Assembly: GCF_900099645.1 (NCBI RefSeq)
Contig: NZ_FMTL01000001.1
Location: 124,001 to 188,000 of the forward strand
Direction: 5' to 3'
Origin: Pseudomonas peli
GTDB taxonomy: Bacteria; Pseudomonadota; Gammaproteobacteria; Pseudomonadales; Pseudomonadaceae
DNA: 64,000 bases
Of the stretch, positions 9,412-19,223 are shown piece after piece (within the stretch, counting starts at the first letter, position 1; the number at the start of each line of letters is the position of its first letter). Under the pieces are notes generated by a model. The model saw only the letters and a list, made by a program, of their open reading frames with translations, was not told where the DNA came from and ran no database searches. Both the position numbers and the translations under genes were made by a program.

Positions 9412-11028
9412 ATGCCGGTAATCCATTCCGAGATTGACGTGCATGGTGAGGACTTCGCCAAGAACCGCGAAGCCATGCTCGCCGCCGTCGACAGCTTTCG
9501 CCAGATCGAACAGAACTGCCTGAACAAGGCTGCCGAGGCCAAAGCCAAATTCGAAAAGCGCGGCCAGTTGCTGCCGCGTGAGCGCCTTAACCTGCTGCTC
9601 GACCCCGGCGCGCCCTTTCTCGAACTGTCATCGCTGGCTGGCTACAAGCTGCACGACGACAAGGACGGCACCCAGGCCGGCGGCGGGATTATTTCCGGCA
9701 TCGGTTATATCGCCGGGGTGCGCTGCCTGGTCACCGCCAGCAACAGTGCGATCAAGGGCGGCACCATCTCCCCGACCGGTCTGAAGAAGACCCTGCGCCT
9801 GCAGCAGATCGCCTTCGAGAACAAACTACCGGTAGTCGCCCTGACCGAAAGCGGCGGCGCCAACCTCAACTACGCCGCCGATATCTTTGTCGAAGGCGCG
9901 CGCGGCTTTGCCAACCAGGCGCGCATGTCAGCCATGGGTTTGCCGCAAATCACCGTGGTGCACGGTTCCAGCACCGCCGGCGGCGCTTATCAACCGGGGC
10001 TGTCCGATTACGTGGTGGTAGTGCGCGGCAAGGCCAAGATGTTCCTCGCCGGCCCGCCGCTGCTAAAAGCTGCCACCGGCGAAATCGCCACCGATGAGCA
10101 ACTGGGCGGTGCCGAGATGCACGCCCAGGTCGCCGGCACCGCCGAATATCTGGCTGAGAATGACGCCGATGGTGTGCGTATCGCCCGCGAAATTCTCGCC
10201 ATGTTGCCGTGGAATGCGCAACTACCGGCACGCCCAGCCAAGGCCTACAGCGAGCCGCTGTATCCGGTCGAAGAACTGCTCGGCTTGGTCCCGGCAGACG
10301 CCAAGAAGCCCTACGACGTGCGCGAAATCATCGCGCGTATCGCCGACGGCTCGGCCTTCCTCGACTTCAAGAACGAGTTCGACAACCAGACGGTCTGCGG
10401 CCACTTGCAGATCGAAGGCCAGCCCTGCGGCTTTATTGGCAACAACGGCCCGATCACCCCGCAAGGCGCGGCCAAGGCGGCGCAATTTATCCAGCTGTGC
10501 GAGCAGAGTAATACGCCGATCTTGTTCTTCCATAACACCACCGGCTTTATGGTCGGCACCGAGTCGGAACAGCTCGGGGTGATCAAGCACGGCTCGAAGA
10601 TGATCCAGGCAGTGGCCAATGCCACGGTGCCGAAACTGACCATCGTGGTCGGCGGCTCCTATGGCGCCGGCAACTACGCCATGTGCGGCCGTGGCCTCGA
10701 CCCGCGCTTTATCTTCGCCTGGCCCAACAGCAAGACCGCCGTGATGGGCGGTGCCCAGGCCGGCAAGGTGCTGCGCATCGTCACCGAGGAAAAACACCTA
10801 AAGGAAGGCAAAGAAGCCGACCCTAAAATGCTCGACATGCTGGAAACCGTCACCGCGCAGAAACTCGACAGCCAATCCACCGCGCTCTACGGCACTGCCA
10901 GCCTGTGGGACGACGGCCTGATCGACCCGCGCGATACGCGAAAATTGCTCGGCTACCTGCTGGATATCTGTGCCGAAGCCGCTGTTCGCCCGCTTAAAAC
11001 CACCACTTTCGGCGTAGCCCGCCTGTAA
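9412..11028 (+). CDS. atuC: Geranyl-CoA carboxylase, carboxyltransferase (beta) subunit AtuC
   Basis: About 538 residues, full length for a biotin-dependent carboxyltransferase beta subunit. N- and C-terminal crotonase-like halves are visible, with the oxyanion-hole Gly pairs in VHGSSTAGGAYQPG and VVGGSYGAGNYAM. With AtuF it carboxylates geranyl-CoA to isohexenylglutaconyl-CoA. The true start is ATG 9412 (MPVIHSEIDVH). Methylcrotonyl-CoA carboxylase LiuB is the closest alternative, but the gene sits between atuB and atuD, which favours AtuC. Confidence 0.92.
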   Translation: MPVIHSEIDVHGEDFAKNREAMLAAVDSFRQIEQNCLNKAAEAKAKFEKRGQLLPRERLNLLLDPGAPFLELSSLAGYKLHDDKDGTQAGGGIISGIGYIAGVRCLVTASNSAIKGGTISPTGLKKTLRLQQIAFENKLPVVALTESGGANLNYAADIFVEGARGFANQARMSAMGLPQITVVHGSSTAGGAYQPGLSDYVVVVRGKAKMFLAGPPLLKAATGEIATDEQLGGAEMHAQVAGTAEYLAENDADGVRIAREILAMLPWNAQLPARPAKAYSEPLYPVEELLGLVPADAKKPYDVREIIARIADGSAFLDFKNEFDNQTVCGHLQIEGQPCGFIGNNGPITPQGAAKAAQFIQLCEQSNTPILFFHNTTGFMVGTESEQLGVIKHGSKMIQAVANATVPKLTIVVGGSYGAGNYAMCGRGLDPRFIFAWPNSKTAVMGGAQAGKVLRIVTEEKHLKEGKEADPKMLDMLETVTAQKLDSQSTALYGTASLWDDGLIDPRDTRKLLGYLLDICAEAAVRPLKTTTFGVARL

Positions 11029-11046
11029 CCCTTCGGAGAATAAAAA

Positions 11047-12207
11047 ATGATCTTTGCCCAAGAACACGAAGAGCTGCGCCGCACGGTCCGTAATTTTGTC
11101 GACAAGGAAATCAACCCGCACGTCGAGCAGTGGGAAAAGGACGGCCGCTTCCCGATCCATGAGATTTTCAAGAAAGCCGGCGACCTCGGCTTGCTGGGCA
11201 TCTCCAAGCCGGAAAAATTCGGCGGCATGGGCCTGGACTACAGCTACTCGATCGTCGCCGCCGAAGAGTTCGGCACCATCATCTGTGGCGGCATCCCGAT
11301 GTCCATCGGCGTGCAGACCGACATGTGCACCCCAGCTTTGGCGCGCTTCGGCTCCGATGAGCTGCGCGAGGAATTCCTCAAACCGGCGATTGCCGGTGAG
11401 ATGGTCGGCTGCATCGGCGTATCCGAAGTCGGTGCCGGCTCGGATGTGGCCGGGCTAAAAACCACCGCCAAGAAAGACGGCAGCGACTATGTGATCAACG
11501 GCAGCAAGATGTGGATCACCAACTCGCCATCCGCCGACTTTATCTGCCTGCTGGCCAATACCAGCGATGACAAGCCGCACGTCAACAAGTCGCTGATCAT
11601 GGTACCGATGAATACCCCGGGCATTTCGGTCAGCCCGCACCTGGACAAACTCGGCATGCGCAGCTCGGAGACCGCCCAGGTGTTCTTCGACAACGTGCGC
11701 GTGCCGCAGCGCTACCGCATCGGCCACGAAGGCGCCGGTTTTATGATGCAGATGCTGCAGTTCCAGGAAGAGCGTCTGTTCGGTGCGGCCAACATGATCA
11801 AGGGCCTGGAGCACTGCATCAACGCCACCATCGACTACTGCAAGGAGCGCAAGACCTTCGGCAATGCGCTGATCGACAACCAGGTGATCCACTTCCGCAT
11901 GGCCGAGCTGCAGACCGAAGTCGAGTGCCTGCGCGCCCTGGTCTACCAGGCCACCGAGCAGTACGTACGCGGCCGCGACGTGACCAACCTGGCCTCGATG
12001 GCCAAGCTCAAGGCCGGCCGTCTTGGCCGTGAGGTTACCGACAGCTGCCTGCAGTACTGGGGCGGCATGGGCTACATGTGGGAAAACCCGGTGGCCCGCG
12101 CCTACCGCGACGTGCGCCTGGTGAGCATCGGCGGCGGTGCCGACGAAATCATGCTGGGCATTATCTGCAAGCTGATGGGCATTCTGCCTGGCAAGAAAAA
12201 AGGCTGA
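11047..12207 (+). CDS. atuD: Citronellyl-CoA dehydrogenase AtuD
   Basis: About 386 residues, the typical length of a flavin-dependent acyl-CoA dehydrogenase. N-terminal helical, middle beta (CIGVSEVGAGSDVAG, MWITNS) and C-terminal helical domains (QFQEERLFGAA, QYWGGMGYM, GGGADEIM) are in order. It oxidises citronellyl-CoA to geranyl-CoA, passing electrons to ETF, which is encoded later in this window. GGAG lies upstream of the start in the 18-bp gap after atuC. The substrate is assigned from operon context. Confidence 0.92.
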   Translation: MIFAQEHEELRRTVRNFVDKEINPHVEQWEKDGRFPIHEIFKKAGDLGLLGISKPEKFGGMGLDYSYSIVAAEEFGTIICGGIPMSIGVQTDMCTPALARFGSDELREEFLKPAIAGEMVGCIGVSEVGAGSDVAGLKTTAKKDGSDYVINGSKMWITNSPSADFICLLANTSDDKPHVNKSLIMVPMNTPGISVSPHLDKLGMRSSETAQVFFDNVRVPQRYRIGHEGAGFMMQMLQFQEERLFGAANMIKGLEHCINATIDYCKERKTFGNALIDNQVIHFRMAELQTEVECLRALVYQATEQYVRGRDVTNLASMAKLKAGRLGREVTDSCLQYWGGMGYMWENPVARAYRDVRLVSIGGGADEIMLGIICKLMGILPGKKKG

Positions 12208-12217
12208 GGACGCGACC

Positions 12218-13018
12218 ATGGCCGCTCTACCGAACTGCGAAACCCTGCTGCTAAGCCTCGACGCCGGTGTGCTGCACATCACCCTTAACCGCCCGGAAAG
12301 CCGCAACGCCATGAGCCTGGCCATGGTCACGGAGCTACGCGCAGTGCTGGAAAGCCTGCGCAATGATCTGAACGTGCGCGCCATCGTGCTACGCGGTGCC
12401 GGCGGACACTTCTGCGCAGGTGGCGATATCAAGGATATGGCCGGTGCCAGAGCGGCGGGTGGTGATGCCTACCGCAGCCTTAACCGCGCCTTCGGCAGCC
12501 TGCTGGAAGAAGCGCAAAGTACGCCACAGGTTCTGATTGCAGTGCTCGAAGGCGCGGTACTGGGCGGCGGCTTCGGCCTAGCCTGCGTGTCGGATATCGC
12601 CATCTGCCAGCAGGGCGCCAAGTTCGGCCTGCCAGAAACCACCCTGGGCATTCTGCCAGCGCAAATCGCCCCCTTCGTGGTCAAGCGTATCGGCCTAACC
12701 CAAACCCGGCGCCTGGCCCTTACCGCCGCCCGCTTCAATGGCAGCGAGGCCGAACGCCTGGGCCTGGTGCACTTCAGCGAAGCCGATAGCGAAGCCGTCG
12801 ACGCCCGTTTGCACCAGGTACTCAGCCAGGTGCGCCAATGCGCGCCGCAGGCCAATGCCCAGACCAAAGCCCTGTTGCTGGCCGCAGAAAACGAAGCACT
12901 CGGACCTTTGCTGGACCGCGCCGCCGAGCAGTTTGCCGCGGCGGTAACCGGTACCGAAGGCGTCGAGGGCACCATGGCCTTTATGCAAAAACGTGCGCCG
13001 AAGTGGGCTGCTGAATAA
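12218..13018 (+). CDS. atuE: Isohexenylglutaconyl-CoA hydratase AtuE (crotonase family)
   Basis: About 266 residues of the enoyl-CoA hydratase superfamily. The CoA-binding and oxyanion-hole motif GAGGHFCAGGDIKDM is near residues 61-74, and EGAVLGGGFGLA near 111-122 completes the oxyanion hole. It hydrates isohexenylglutaconyl-CoA to 3-hydroxy-3-isohexenylglutaryl-CoA after the AtuC/AtuF carboxylation. It follows atuD by 10 bp and precedes atuF by 55 bp. Confidence 0.9.
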   Translation: MAALPNCETLLLSLDAGVLHITLNRPESRNAMSLAMVTELRAVLESLRNDLNVRAIVLRGAGGHFCAGGDIKDMAGARAAGGDAYRSLNRAFGSLLEEAQSTPQVLIAVLEGAVLGGGFGLACVSDIAICQQGAKFGLPETTLGILPAQIAPFVVKRIGLTQTRRLALTAARFNGSEAERLGLVHFSEADSEAVDARLHQVLSQVRQCAPQANAQTKALLLAAENEALGPLLDRAAEQFAAAVTGTEGVEGTMAFMQKRAPKWAAE

Positions 13019-13073
13019 GCCCCCTACAACATGACCTGATCGCCAGGTTTACGACCCCAGCAGGAGCACACAG

Positions 13074-15062
13074 ATGCCCGCCTTTAACAAGATTCTGATC
13101 GCCAACCGCGGGGAAATCGCCTGTCGGGTGATGCGCACCGCCCAAGACCTCGGCTACCGCACCGTGGCCGTGTACTCGGAAGCCGACGCCGACGCACGCC
13201 ATGTGCAGCAAGCCGATGAAGCCGTGTGCATCGGCCCGGCCCAGGTCAACCAGTCGTACCTAGTGATCGCCAACATCATCGCCGCGGCGCAGAAAACCGG
13301 AGCCGATGCGATCCACCCCGGCTACGGCTTTCTCTCGGAAAATGCCGACTTCGCCCGCGCCTGTGAGGCTGCCGGCATCGTGTTTATGGGCCCGACTGTG
13401 GAAGCCATCCACCTGATGGGCAGCAAGCGCCTGTCGAAGATCGCCATGCTTGAAGCCGGCGTGCCGTGCATTCCCGGTTTTGAGGGCGCAGCCCAGGACG
13501 ATGAAACCCTGAGCCGCGAAGCCGGCCGCATCGGCTACCCATTGATGATCAAGGCCAGTGCCGGTGGCGGTGGCCGTGGCATGCGTCTGGTACACGAATC
13601 CAGCGAGCTGCTGGCGCAGATTCGTACCGCCCGCTCCGAGGCGCAGAATGCCTTCGGCTCCGGCGAGCTGATTCTCGAACGTGCAGTGATCCAACCACGC
13701 CATGTGGAAATCCAGGTGTTCGGCGATCAGCACGGCAGCATCGTTTATCTCGGCGAGCGTGACTGCTCGGTGCAACGCCGCCACCAGAAGGTGGTCGAGG
13801 AAGCGCCCTGCCCGGTGATGACGCCAGAGCTGCGCCAAGCCATGGGCGAAGCGGCTGTCAAGGCCGCTGCCTCGGTCAACTATGTCGGCGCCGGCACCGT
13901 CGAGTTTCTGCTGGATCAGAGCGGCGAATTCTTCTTTCTGGAGATGAACACCCGCCTGCAAGTGGAACACCCGGTCACCGAACTGATCACCGGGCAAGAC
14001 CTGGTCGCCTGGCAAATTCGCGTCGCTGAAGGCCAGCCACTGCCGCTTAAGCAAGACGAGATTCGCCTCACCGGCCACGCCATGGAAGTACGCCTGTACG
14101 CCGAAGACGCCACGCAGAACTTCCTGCCGCAAACCGGCACCGCACTGCGCTGGGAGCCGGCGCTGCGCGACGGCATTCGCATCGACCATGGCCTGGTCGA
14201 AGGCCAAGCGATCACGCCGTTCTACGACCCGATGCTGGCCAAGGTCATTGCCTACGGCACCACCCGCGAAGAAGCGCGGCGCAAGCTGGTGCGTGCGGTT
14301 GAGGATTGCGTGCTGCTGGGCGTCAACGGCAACCAGCGCTTTCTCGCCAACCTGCTCAGCCACCCCGAGTTTGCCGCCGGCAATGCCACCACCGCGTTTA
14401 TCGCCGAGCATTTCGCCAACGACCCGAGCCTAAGCCCGCAGCCGCCAAAAGCCAGGGAACTGGCCACCGCCGCTGCCTTGCTGTTCCAGCAATCGGCCAA
14501 TGCCCGTGCGCACCAACCGGGCCTCTCCGGCTGGCGTAACGCCGGCAGCGCGCCCTGGCGCTTTCTGCTCAAGCAGGGCGAACAGACATTTACCGTGGAG
14601 CTGGAAGTGCTGGGCGACGGCCCACAGCCCAGCCTGCTGGCCAAGATTGGCGAACAGCAGGTCAGCCTCACACTGCTGGCTAGCGACGGCCGCTGGGCCA
14701 ACCTGGAGCTGGACGGCATTCGCCAACGCCTGGCCTATCACCTGGTTGGCGAAAACCTCTGGCTGTATGGCCATAACGGCAATCTGCAGCTAACTGATAT
14801 CACCCACCAGCCGGTCAGCAGCGCTGCCGGCGCCGGCTCGGGCAGCGTCAAGGCGCCGATGGACGGCGCGATTGTCGAGGTGCTGGTGAAAGAAGGCGCC
14901 AGCGTCAGCAAAGGCCAACTGCTGGTGGTGTTGGAAGCGATGAAGATGGAACACCCGCTCAAAGCCAACATCGATGGCGTGGTTCGCCGGATTGGCGTCA
15001 GCCGTGGCGATCAGGTTAAGAATCGCCAGCTGCTGGTGGAAATCGAAGCCGCAGAGACCTGA
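13074..15062 (+). CDS. atuF: Geranyl-CoA carboxylase, biotin-carboxylase/biotin-carrier (alpha) subunit AtuF
   Basis: About 662 residues. An N-terminal biotin carboxylase domain (ILIANRGEIACRV, the glycine-rich ATP loop KASAGGGGRGMR, catalytic EMNTRLQVEHPVTE) leads to a BT-type linker and a C-terminal biotinyl domain with the acceptor lysine K624 in EAMKMEH. It carboxylates its own biotin with ATP and bicarbonate; AtuC then transfers the carboxyl group to geranyl-CoA. GGAG lies upstream of the ATG. LiuD is the close homologue; operon position favours AtuF. Confidence 0.92.
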   Translation: MPAFNKILIANRGEIACRVMRTAQDLGYRTVAVYSEADADARHVQQADEAVCIGPAQVNQSYLVIANIIAAAQKTGADAIHPGYGFLSENADFARACEAAGIVFMGPTVEAIHLMGSKRLSKIAMLEAGVPCIPGFEGAAQDDETLSREAGRIGYPLMIKASAGGGGRGMRLVHESSELLAQIRTARSEAQNAFGSGELILERAVIQPRHVEIQVFGDQHGSIVYLGERDCSVQRRHQKVVEEAPCPVMTPELRQAMGEAAVKAAASVNYVGAGTVEFLLDQSGEFFFLEMNTRLQVEHPVTELITGQDLVAWQIRVAEGQPLPLKQDEIRLTGHAMEVRLYAEDATQNFLPQTGTALRWEPALRDGIRIDHGLVEGQAITPFYDPMLAKVIAYGTTREEARRKLVRAVEDCVLLGVNGNQRFLANLLSHPEFAAGNATTAFIAEHFANDPSLSPQPPKARELATAAALLFQQSANARAHQPGLSGWRNAGSAPWRFLLKQGEQTFTVELEVLGDGPQPSLLAKIGEQQVSLTLLASDGRWANLELDGIRQRLAYHLVGENLWLYGHNGNLQLTDITHQPVSSAAGAGSGSVKAPMDGAIVEVLVKEGASVSKGQLLVVLEAMKMEHPLKANIDGVVRRIGVSRGDQVKNRQLLVEIEAAET

Positions 15063-15097
15063 TCCACCCTACATAAAAATAAAATTGGAGACGCCAT

Positions 15098-15916
15098 ATG
15101 TCACTGCAAGGCAAAACCCTATTTATCACCGGCGCCAGCCGTGGCATCGGCCGTGAAATCGCCCTGCGCGCCGCGCGTGAGGGGGCCAATATCGTGATTG
15201 CTGCGAAAAGCGCCGAGCCTCATGCCAAGCTGCCCGGCACCATCCACTCGGTGGCAGCCGAGGTCGAGGAAGTCGGTGGTAAGGCACTGGCCCTGCAAGT
15301 CGATGTGCGTGACGAAAACGCGGTAAAAGCCGCCATGGCCCAGGCAGCCGAGCACTTTGGCGGCATCGACGCGCTGATCAACAACGCCGGCGCGATCAAG
15401 CTGGTAGGGGTGGAGAAACTCGAACCCAAGCGCTTCGACCTGATGTTCCAGATCAACACCCGCGCGGTGATGGTCTGCAGCCAGGCGGCGTTGCCCTACC
15501 TTAAGCAGAGCAAGGGCCATATTCTCAGCCTGTCGCCGCCGCTTAACCTCGACCCCAAGTGGTTCGCCAACTACGGCCCCTACACCACCACCAAGTACGG
15601 CATGAGCATGCTGACCTTAGGTATGCATGAGGAATTCAAAAAGTACGGCATCAGCGTCAACTCGCTGTGGCCAAAGACGGTGATCGCCACCGCCGCCATC
15701 GAGTTCGAGGCCGGCGGTCCGGCGGTAATGAAGGCCGCACGCCTGCCGGCGATCATGGCCGATGCCGCACACGCCATCCTGTCCAGCAGCGAACGCAGCA
15801 TCAGCGGACGCTTACTGATCGACGAGGAAATCCTGCGTGAGCAGGGCCAGAGCGACTTCGAGCAATACCGCTATGACCCGGCCGGCAAACTGATGACCGA
15901 CCTGTTTATCGACTAG
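15098..15916 (+). CDS. atuG: Short-chain dehydrogenase AtuG (HSDL2-like SDR)
   Basis: About 272 residues. The Rossmann motif TGASRGIG is near residue 11, NNAGA near 97, and a canonical Tyr-x-x-x-Lys is present as YTTTKYGMS near 166. The pattern LSPPLNLDPKWFANYGPY matches the HSDL2-like SDR group. Its proposed role is oxidation of a citronellol/geraniol-derived intermediate; the exact step is not proven. GGAG lies upstream of the ATG. It is the last gene of the rightward block; the neighbouring solute-binding gene converges 5 bp away. Confidence 0.9.
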   Translation: MSLQGKTLFITGASRGIGREIALRAAREGANIVIAAKSAEPHAKLPGTIHSVAAEVEEVGGKALALQVDVRDENAVKAAMAQAAEHFGGIDALINNAGAIKLVGVEKLEPKRFDLMFQINTRAVMVCSQAALPYLKQSKGHILSLSPPLNLDPKWFANYGPYTTTKYGMSMLTLGMHEEFKKYGISVNSLWPKTVIATAAIEFEAGGPAVMKAARLPAIMADAAHAILSSSERSISGRLLIDEEILREQGQSDFEQYRYDPAGKLMTDLFID

Positions 15917-15921
15917 CCGCC

Positions 15922-16704
15922 CTAGTGCGCAGTAGCCGGTAATAGGTGTTCGGTAAAAAACGCCGAGTACCCCTGCTGCGCTGCCACCTCGGCCTGCGCT
16001 CGCTCATAACGCTGCAGATACCGCTCGGCTGCGGCGCGGGAGAATGCTGAGTAGAGCTGCATGCGCTCCTTGGGCAACGGCAGCAGGCGAATGCTGTCTT
16101 GCATGCTCAGGTGTTGCACCTGATAGCGCACGGCCAAGTCGTCGGGGTAGTAGAACGCCTCCAGGCGCCCGGCCTGGAGCATTTTTAGGCTCTGGTTCAA
16201 TACGTTGCTGCTGCTCAGGGTTTGCAGTTGCAAGCGTGGGTCACGCAGCATGGGCGAGCGGTATCCGTCCTGCCAAGCGCCTAGACGCAAGGGCAGCAGT
16301 TGTTCGACTGAATCAACCCGCTGCAGAGGGTGCTCACGGGCCACCAGTAGCAACGGTTGCACCACCACAAAGGGCTGTGCCGGGTAGACCAGCGTCGCTT
16401 CACGTTCCGGAGTCTTGGCCAGGATCAGTGCCATATCCAGCTGATCACGCTGCAGCATCTGCAACAGCCGTGACAATGGATAGCGTTGATAACTCACCGC
16501 TTTAAGCTGCATACGCTCGGCAATTTTCTCGAAGTAGGCAATCGCCGTCCCTTCAGTATCGGCCTGCCCTGGCAACGGCGTATGAGGCGGCAGGTCGAAG
16601 TAGCCAACGCGCAGGCTGTCGGCACTCGCCAACGGGGCCAACAGGATCAGCGTAAAGAGGATAAACACAGGCGATGTAGCTGAAACACGGCGAGTTGTTC
16701 TCAT
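15922..16704 (-). CDS. Periplasmic family-3 solute-binding protein (orphan, between atuG and atuH)
   Basis: About 260 residues. A signal peptide (SPVFILFTLILLAPLASA, cleavage near residue 30) leads into a family-3 binding fold starting LRVGYFDLPPHTPL. ATG 16704 is preferred; a TTG two codons earlier is less likely. There is no permease or ATPase gene beside it. It lies on the opposite strand inside the atu cluster and could serve uptake or sensing unrelated to terpenes. It is only distantly similar to the tandem pair near 4-5.8 kb. Confidence 0.8.
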   Translation of the reverse strand: MRTTRRVSATSPVFILFTLILLAPLASADSLRVGYFDLPPHTPLPGQADTEGTAIAYFEKIAERMQLKAVSYQRYPLSRLLQMLQRDQLDMALILAKTPEREATLVYPAQPFVVVQPLLLVAREHPLQRVDSVEQLLPLRLGAWQDGYRSPMLRDPRLQLQTLSSSNVLNQSLKMLQAGRLEAFYYPDDLAVRYQVQHLSMQDSIRLLPLPKERMQLYSAFSRAAAERYLQRYERAQAEVAAQQGYSAFFTEHLLPATAH

Positions 16705-16808
16705 GCACAAACCTTAGGGTAAAAACTGTTGAACCGATCACTGTAGAGAGTCTAGCCGCAGGCCAGCTTCAGTGGCTTGCCGGCCTGCAAAAACATCGAC
16801 TTGGCGTT

Positions 16809-17183
16809 TCAGCTCAGCCGCCAAGGCGGATTCAGGCGGTTTTCACCGGCGTGGTAGAGGCACAGCGGATTGCCATCCGGGTCTTGCAGATAGGCTTCGC
16901 GCCACAGCCAAGGCTGGTCGGTCGGCAGCATGCTGAACTCGACGCCCTGAGCCTGCAGGCGGGCAACGGTCTGATCCAGCTCCACGCATTCGAAGTAAAT
17001 CAGGGTCTGGCTGGCCGGCACCTTTTCGACCCGACTCAGGGAAAAGCTGGCCTGGCCATCCGGGCAACAGAACCGCGCATAGTCCGGCAGGCTCTCGACA
17101 ATCAGTTGCAACCCCAGTTGCTGGTAAAAGCGGATCGCGCGCGGCACATCGCTGACCCCAACAGTCACTTGATTCAGGTTCAT
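16809..17183 (-). CDS. VOC-family (glyoxalase/bleomycin-resistance fold) protein
   Basis: About 124 residues with the single-domain vicinal-oxygen-chelate pattern: an N-terminal VGVSDVPRAIRFYQQLGL module and a C-terminal EAYLQDPDGNPLCLYHAG module with a candidate metal Glu near the end. The start is ATG 17183, with AGGAG 6 nt upstream. Such proteins include lyases, dioxygenases and resistance proteins; the substrate here is unknown. It is divergent from atuH. Confidence 0.82.
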   Translation of the reverse strand: MNLNQVTVGVSDVPRAIRFYQQLGLQLIVESLPDYARFCCPDGQASFSLSRVEKVPASQTLIYFECVELDQTVARLQAQGVEFSMLPTDQPWLWREAYLQDPDGNPLCLYHAGENRLNPPWRLS

Positions 17184-17362
17184 CGCCGGCTCCTCAGCAT
17201 TAAGCATTCCCTGTAATGCCACACCCCGAATGGCTCGGCAACGACCTGGACAGTTATTTGCCGAGCTGCCTTGTCCGGCATGCGCCACAGCCATGGCAGC
17301 GCTATCGGACGACGGCTAGAGTGGCACTTCGCCGCCGCATAACAACCATAAGCGCGAGAGCC

Positions 17363-19189
17363 ATGAGCCAGACCGATCTGATTTCCCCGCTGCGTTTTCT
17401 CACCCGCTTGCCGCAGCATCTGCCGCGTGTACCGCGCATGCTGCGCGGCCTGTACTACGCCGGTATCCGCAATCGCGAAAAGAACCTCTCCCTGGCCTGG
17501 GCACTGGAACGGGCAGCGCAACAACACCCGCAGCGTCCGGCGCTGATGGATGAGTCGCGCAGTCTCAGTTATGCCCAGTTCAACGCCTGGGCCAACCGCC
17601 TGGCCTGGGCCTTCAAGGCCGAAGGCGTGCGCCATGGCAGCGTGGTGGCGGTAATGCTGGAAAACCGCCTGGAGCTGCTGGCGATTCTCGCGGCGTTGAG
17701 CAAGCTCGGTGCGGTCGGTGCCCTGGTCAACACCACCCAGCGCGGCAAGGTGCTGGCGCATAGCCTAAATCTGGTGAAACCGGGCTTTATGCTGATCGGC
17801 GAAGAACTGCTCACTGCCTTCAATGAGATCGCCGAGCAACTCGATAACCCGCAGACGCCACGCTACTGGGTAGCCGATCAAGATTGCCTCAGCGATGCCG
17901 GCCAGGCACCGGCTGGCTGGACCAACCTGATGCAGCTGGCACGCAGCCAGGCCAGTGATAATCCGCCTGATAGCGCCAAGGTGCAGATGAAGGACCCTTG
18001 TTTTCTGATCTACACCTCCGGCACCACCGGGCTGCCCAAAGCCTCGATCATGAGCCACGGCAAGTGGATCAAGGCCTATGGCGGCTTCGGCCACTCAGGG
18101 CTGACCCTGAACAATCAGGACGTGCTCTACCTGACCCTGCCCTGCTACCACAACAACGCCGTCACCGTATGCTGGAGCGCCGCCCTGGCTGGCGGGGCGG
18201 CCATCGCCCTACGCCGCAAGTTTTCCGCCAGCGCCTTCTGGGCGGATGTGCAGCGTTATCAGGCCACCTGCTTCGGCTATATCGGCGAGCTGTGCCGCTA
18301 CCTGCTTAACCAGCCCGAGACGGCCGCCGAGAAGAACAACAGCCTGCGCTGCATGATTGGCAACGGCCTGCGCCCCTCAATCTGGGCCGAGTTCAAGGCC
18401 CGCTTTGGGGTCGAGCAGATCACCGAGTTCTATGCCTCCAGCGAAGGCAATATCGGTTTTACCAACGTGTTCAACTTCGACAATACCGTGGGCTTCTCCC
18501 CCGCCACCTATGCCATCGTGCGTTACGACCTGGAGAACGACCAGGCGGTACGTGGCAAAAAAGGCTTTCTGGAAAAAGCCAAGAAAGGCGAAGCGGGCCT
18601 GCTGATCAGCGAGATCAGCGCCAAGTGGCCGTTCGACGGTTACACCGACCCGGCCAAGAGCGAGGCGGCGATCCTGCGCAACGTGTTCAAGAAGGGCGAT
18701 GCCTGGTTCAACACCGGCGACCTGATGCGCGACATCGGCTGCAAGCATGCGCAATTTGTCGACCGCCTCGGCGATACCTTCCGCTGGAAAGGCGAAAACG
18801 TCTCCACCACTGAAGTGGAGAACGTCCTCGGTGCCTTCCCAGGCGTGGAAGATGCGGTGGTCTATGGCGTGGAAATCCCCGGCACCAATGGCCGTTGTGG
18901 CATGGCGGCGCTGCGCCTGAGTGAAGGCCAGCAACTGGATAACGCCGCCCTCGCCGCACACCTGGATGCCGAACTGCCGGTGTACGCCGCGCCGCTGTTT
19001 ATCCGCCTGCTCGGCGAGGTGGAAACCACCGGCACCTTCAAATACAAGAAGGCTGACCTCAAGCAGGCCGCCTACGATCCGACGCGGGTGCAGGAACCGC
19101 TTTGGGTGCGTCTACCGGGCGAATCATGCTTTACGCGGCTGGATCACCACCTGTTCAACGCCATCAGTCAACAGGCCTACCGCTTCTGA
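17363..19189 (+). CDS. atuH: Acyl-CoA synthetase AtuH (very-long-chain/FATP-like AMP-forming ligase)
   Basis: About 608 residues. The AMP-binding signature YTSGTTGLPKAS is near residue 216, the adenylation motif EFYASSEGN near 356, the TGDL motif with DRLGDTFRWKGENVSTTEVE near 450-480, and the late lysine region TFKYKK near 560. It is the likely activator of citronellate/geranate to the CoA thioester, feeding AtuD. The start is ATG 17363 after GAGAG. It is divergent from the VOC gene and separated from atuG by about 1.4 kb. Confidence 0.88.
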   Translation: MSQTDLISPLRFLTRLPQHLPRVPRMLRGLYYAGIRNREKNLSLAWALERAAQQHPQRPALMDESRSLSYAQFNAWANRLAWAFKAEGVRHGSVVAVMLENRLELLAILAALSKLGAVGALVNTTQRGKVLAHSLNLVKPGFMLIGEELLTAFNEIAEQLDNPQTPRYWVADQDCLSDAGQAPAGWTNLMQLARSQASDNPPDSAKVQMKDPCFLIYTSGTTGLPKASIMSHGKWIKAYGGFGHSGLTLNNQDVLYLTLPCYHNNAVTVCWSAALAGGAAIALRRKFSASAFWADVQRYQATCFGYIGELCRYLLNQPETAAEKNNSLRCMIGNGLRPSIWAEFKARFGVEQITEFYASSEGNIGFTNVFNFDNTVGFSPATYAIVRYDLENDQAVRGKKGFLEKAKKGEAGLLISEISAKWPFDGYTDPAKSEAAILRNVFKKGDAWFNTGDLMRDIGCKHAQFVDRLGDTFRWKGENVSTTEVENVLGAFPGVEDAVVYGVEIPGTNGRCGMAALRLSEGQQLDNAALAAHLDAELPVYAAPLFIRLLGEVETTGTFKYKKADLKQAAYDPTRVQEPLWVRLPGESCFTRLDHHLFNAISQQAYRF

Positions 19190-19223
19190 TCAGCCGTATC
19201 CGGCGATGGTTGGCCGTCGCCGG

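Noticed and set aside
7096-9548. Long minus-strand frames opposite atuA and atuB (480 and 512 codons)
   Set aside because: These are shadows of high-GC genes; the plus-strand genes are conserved and form a coherent operon.
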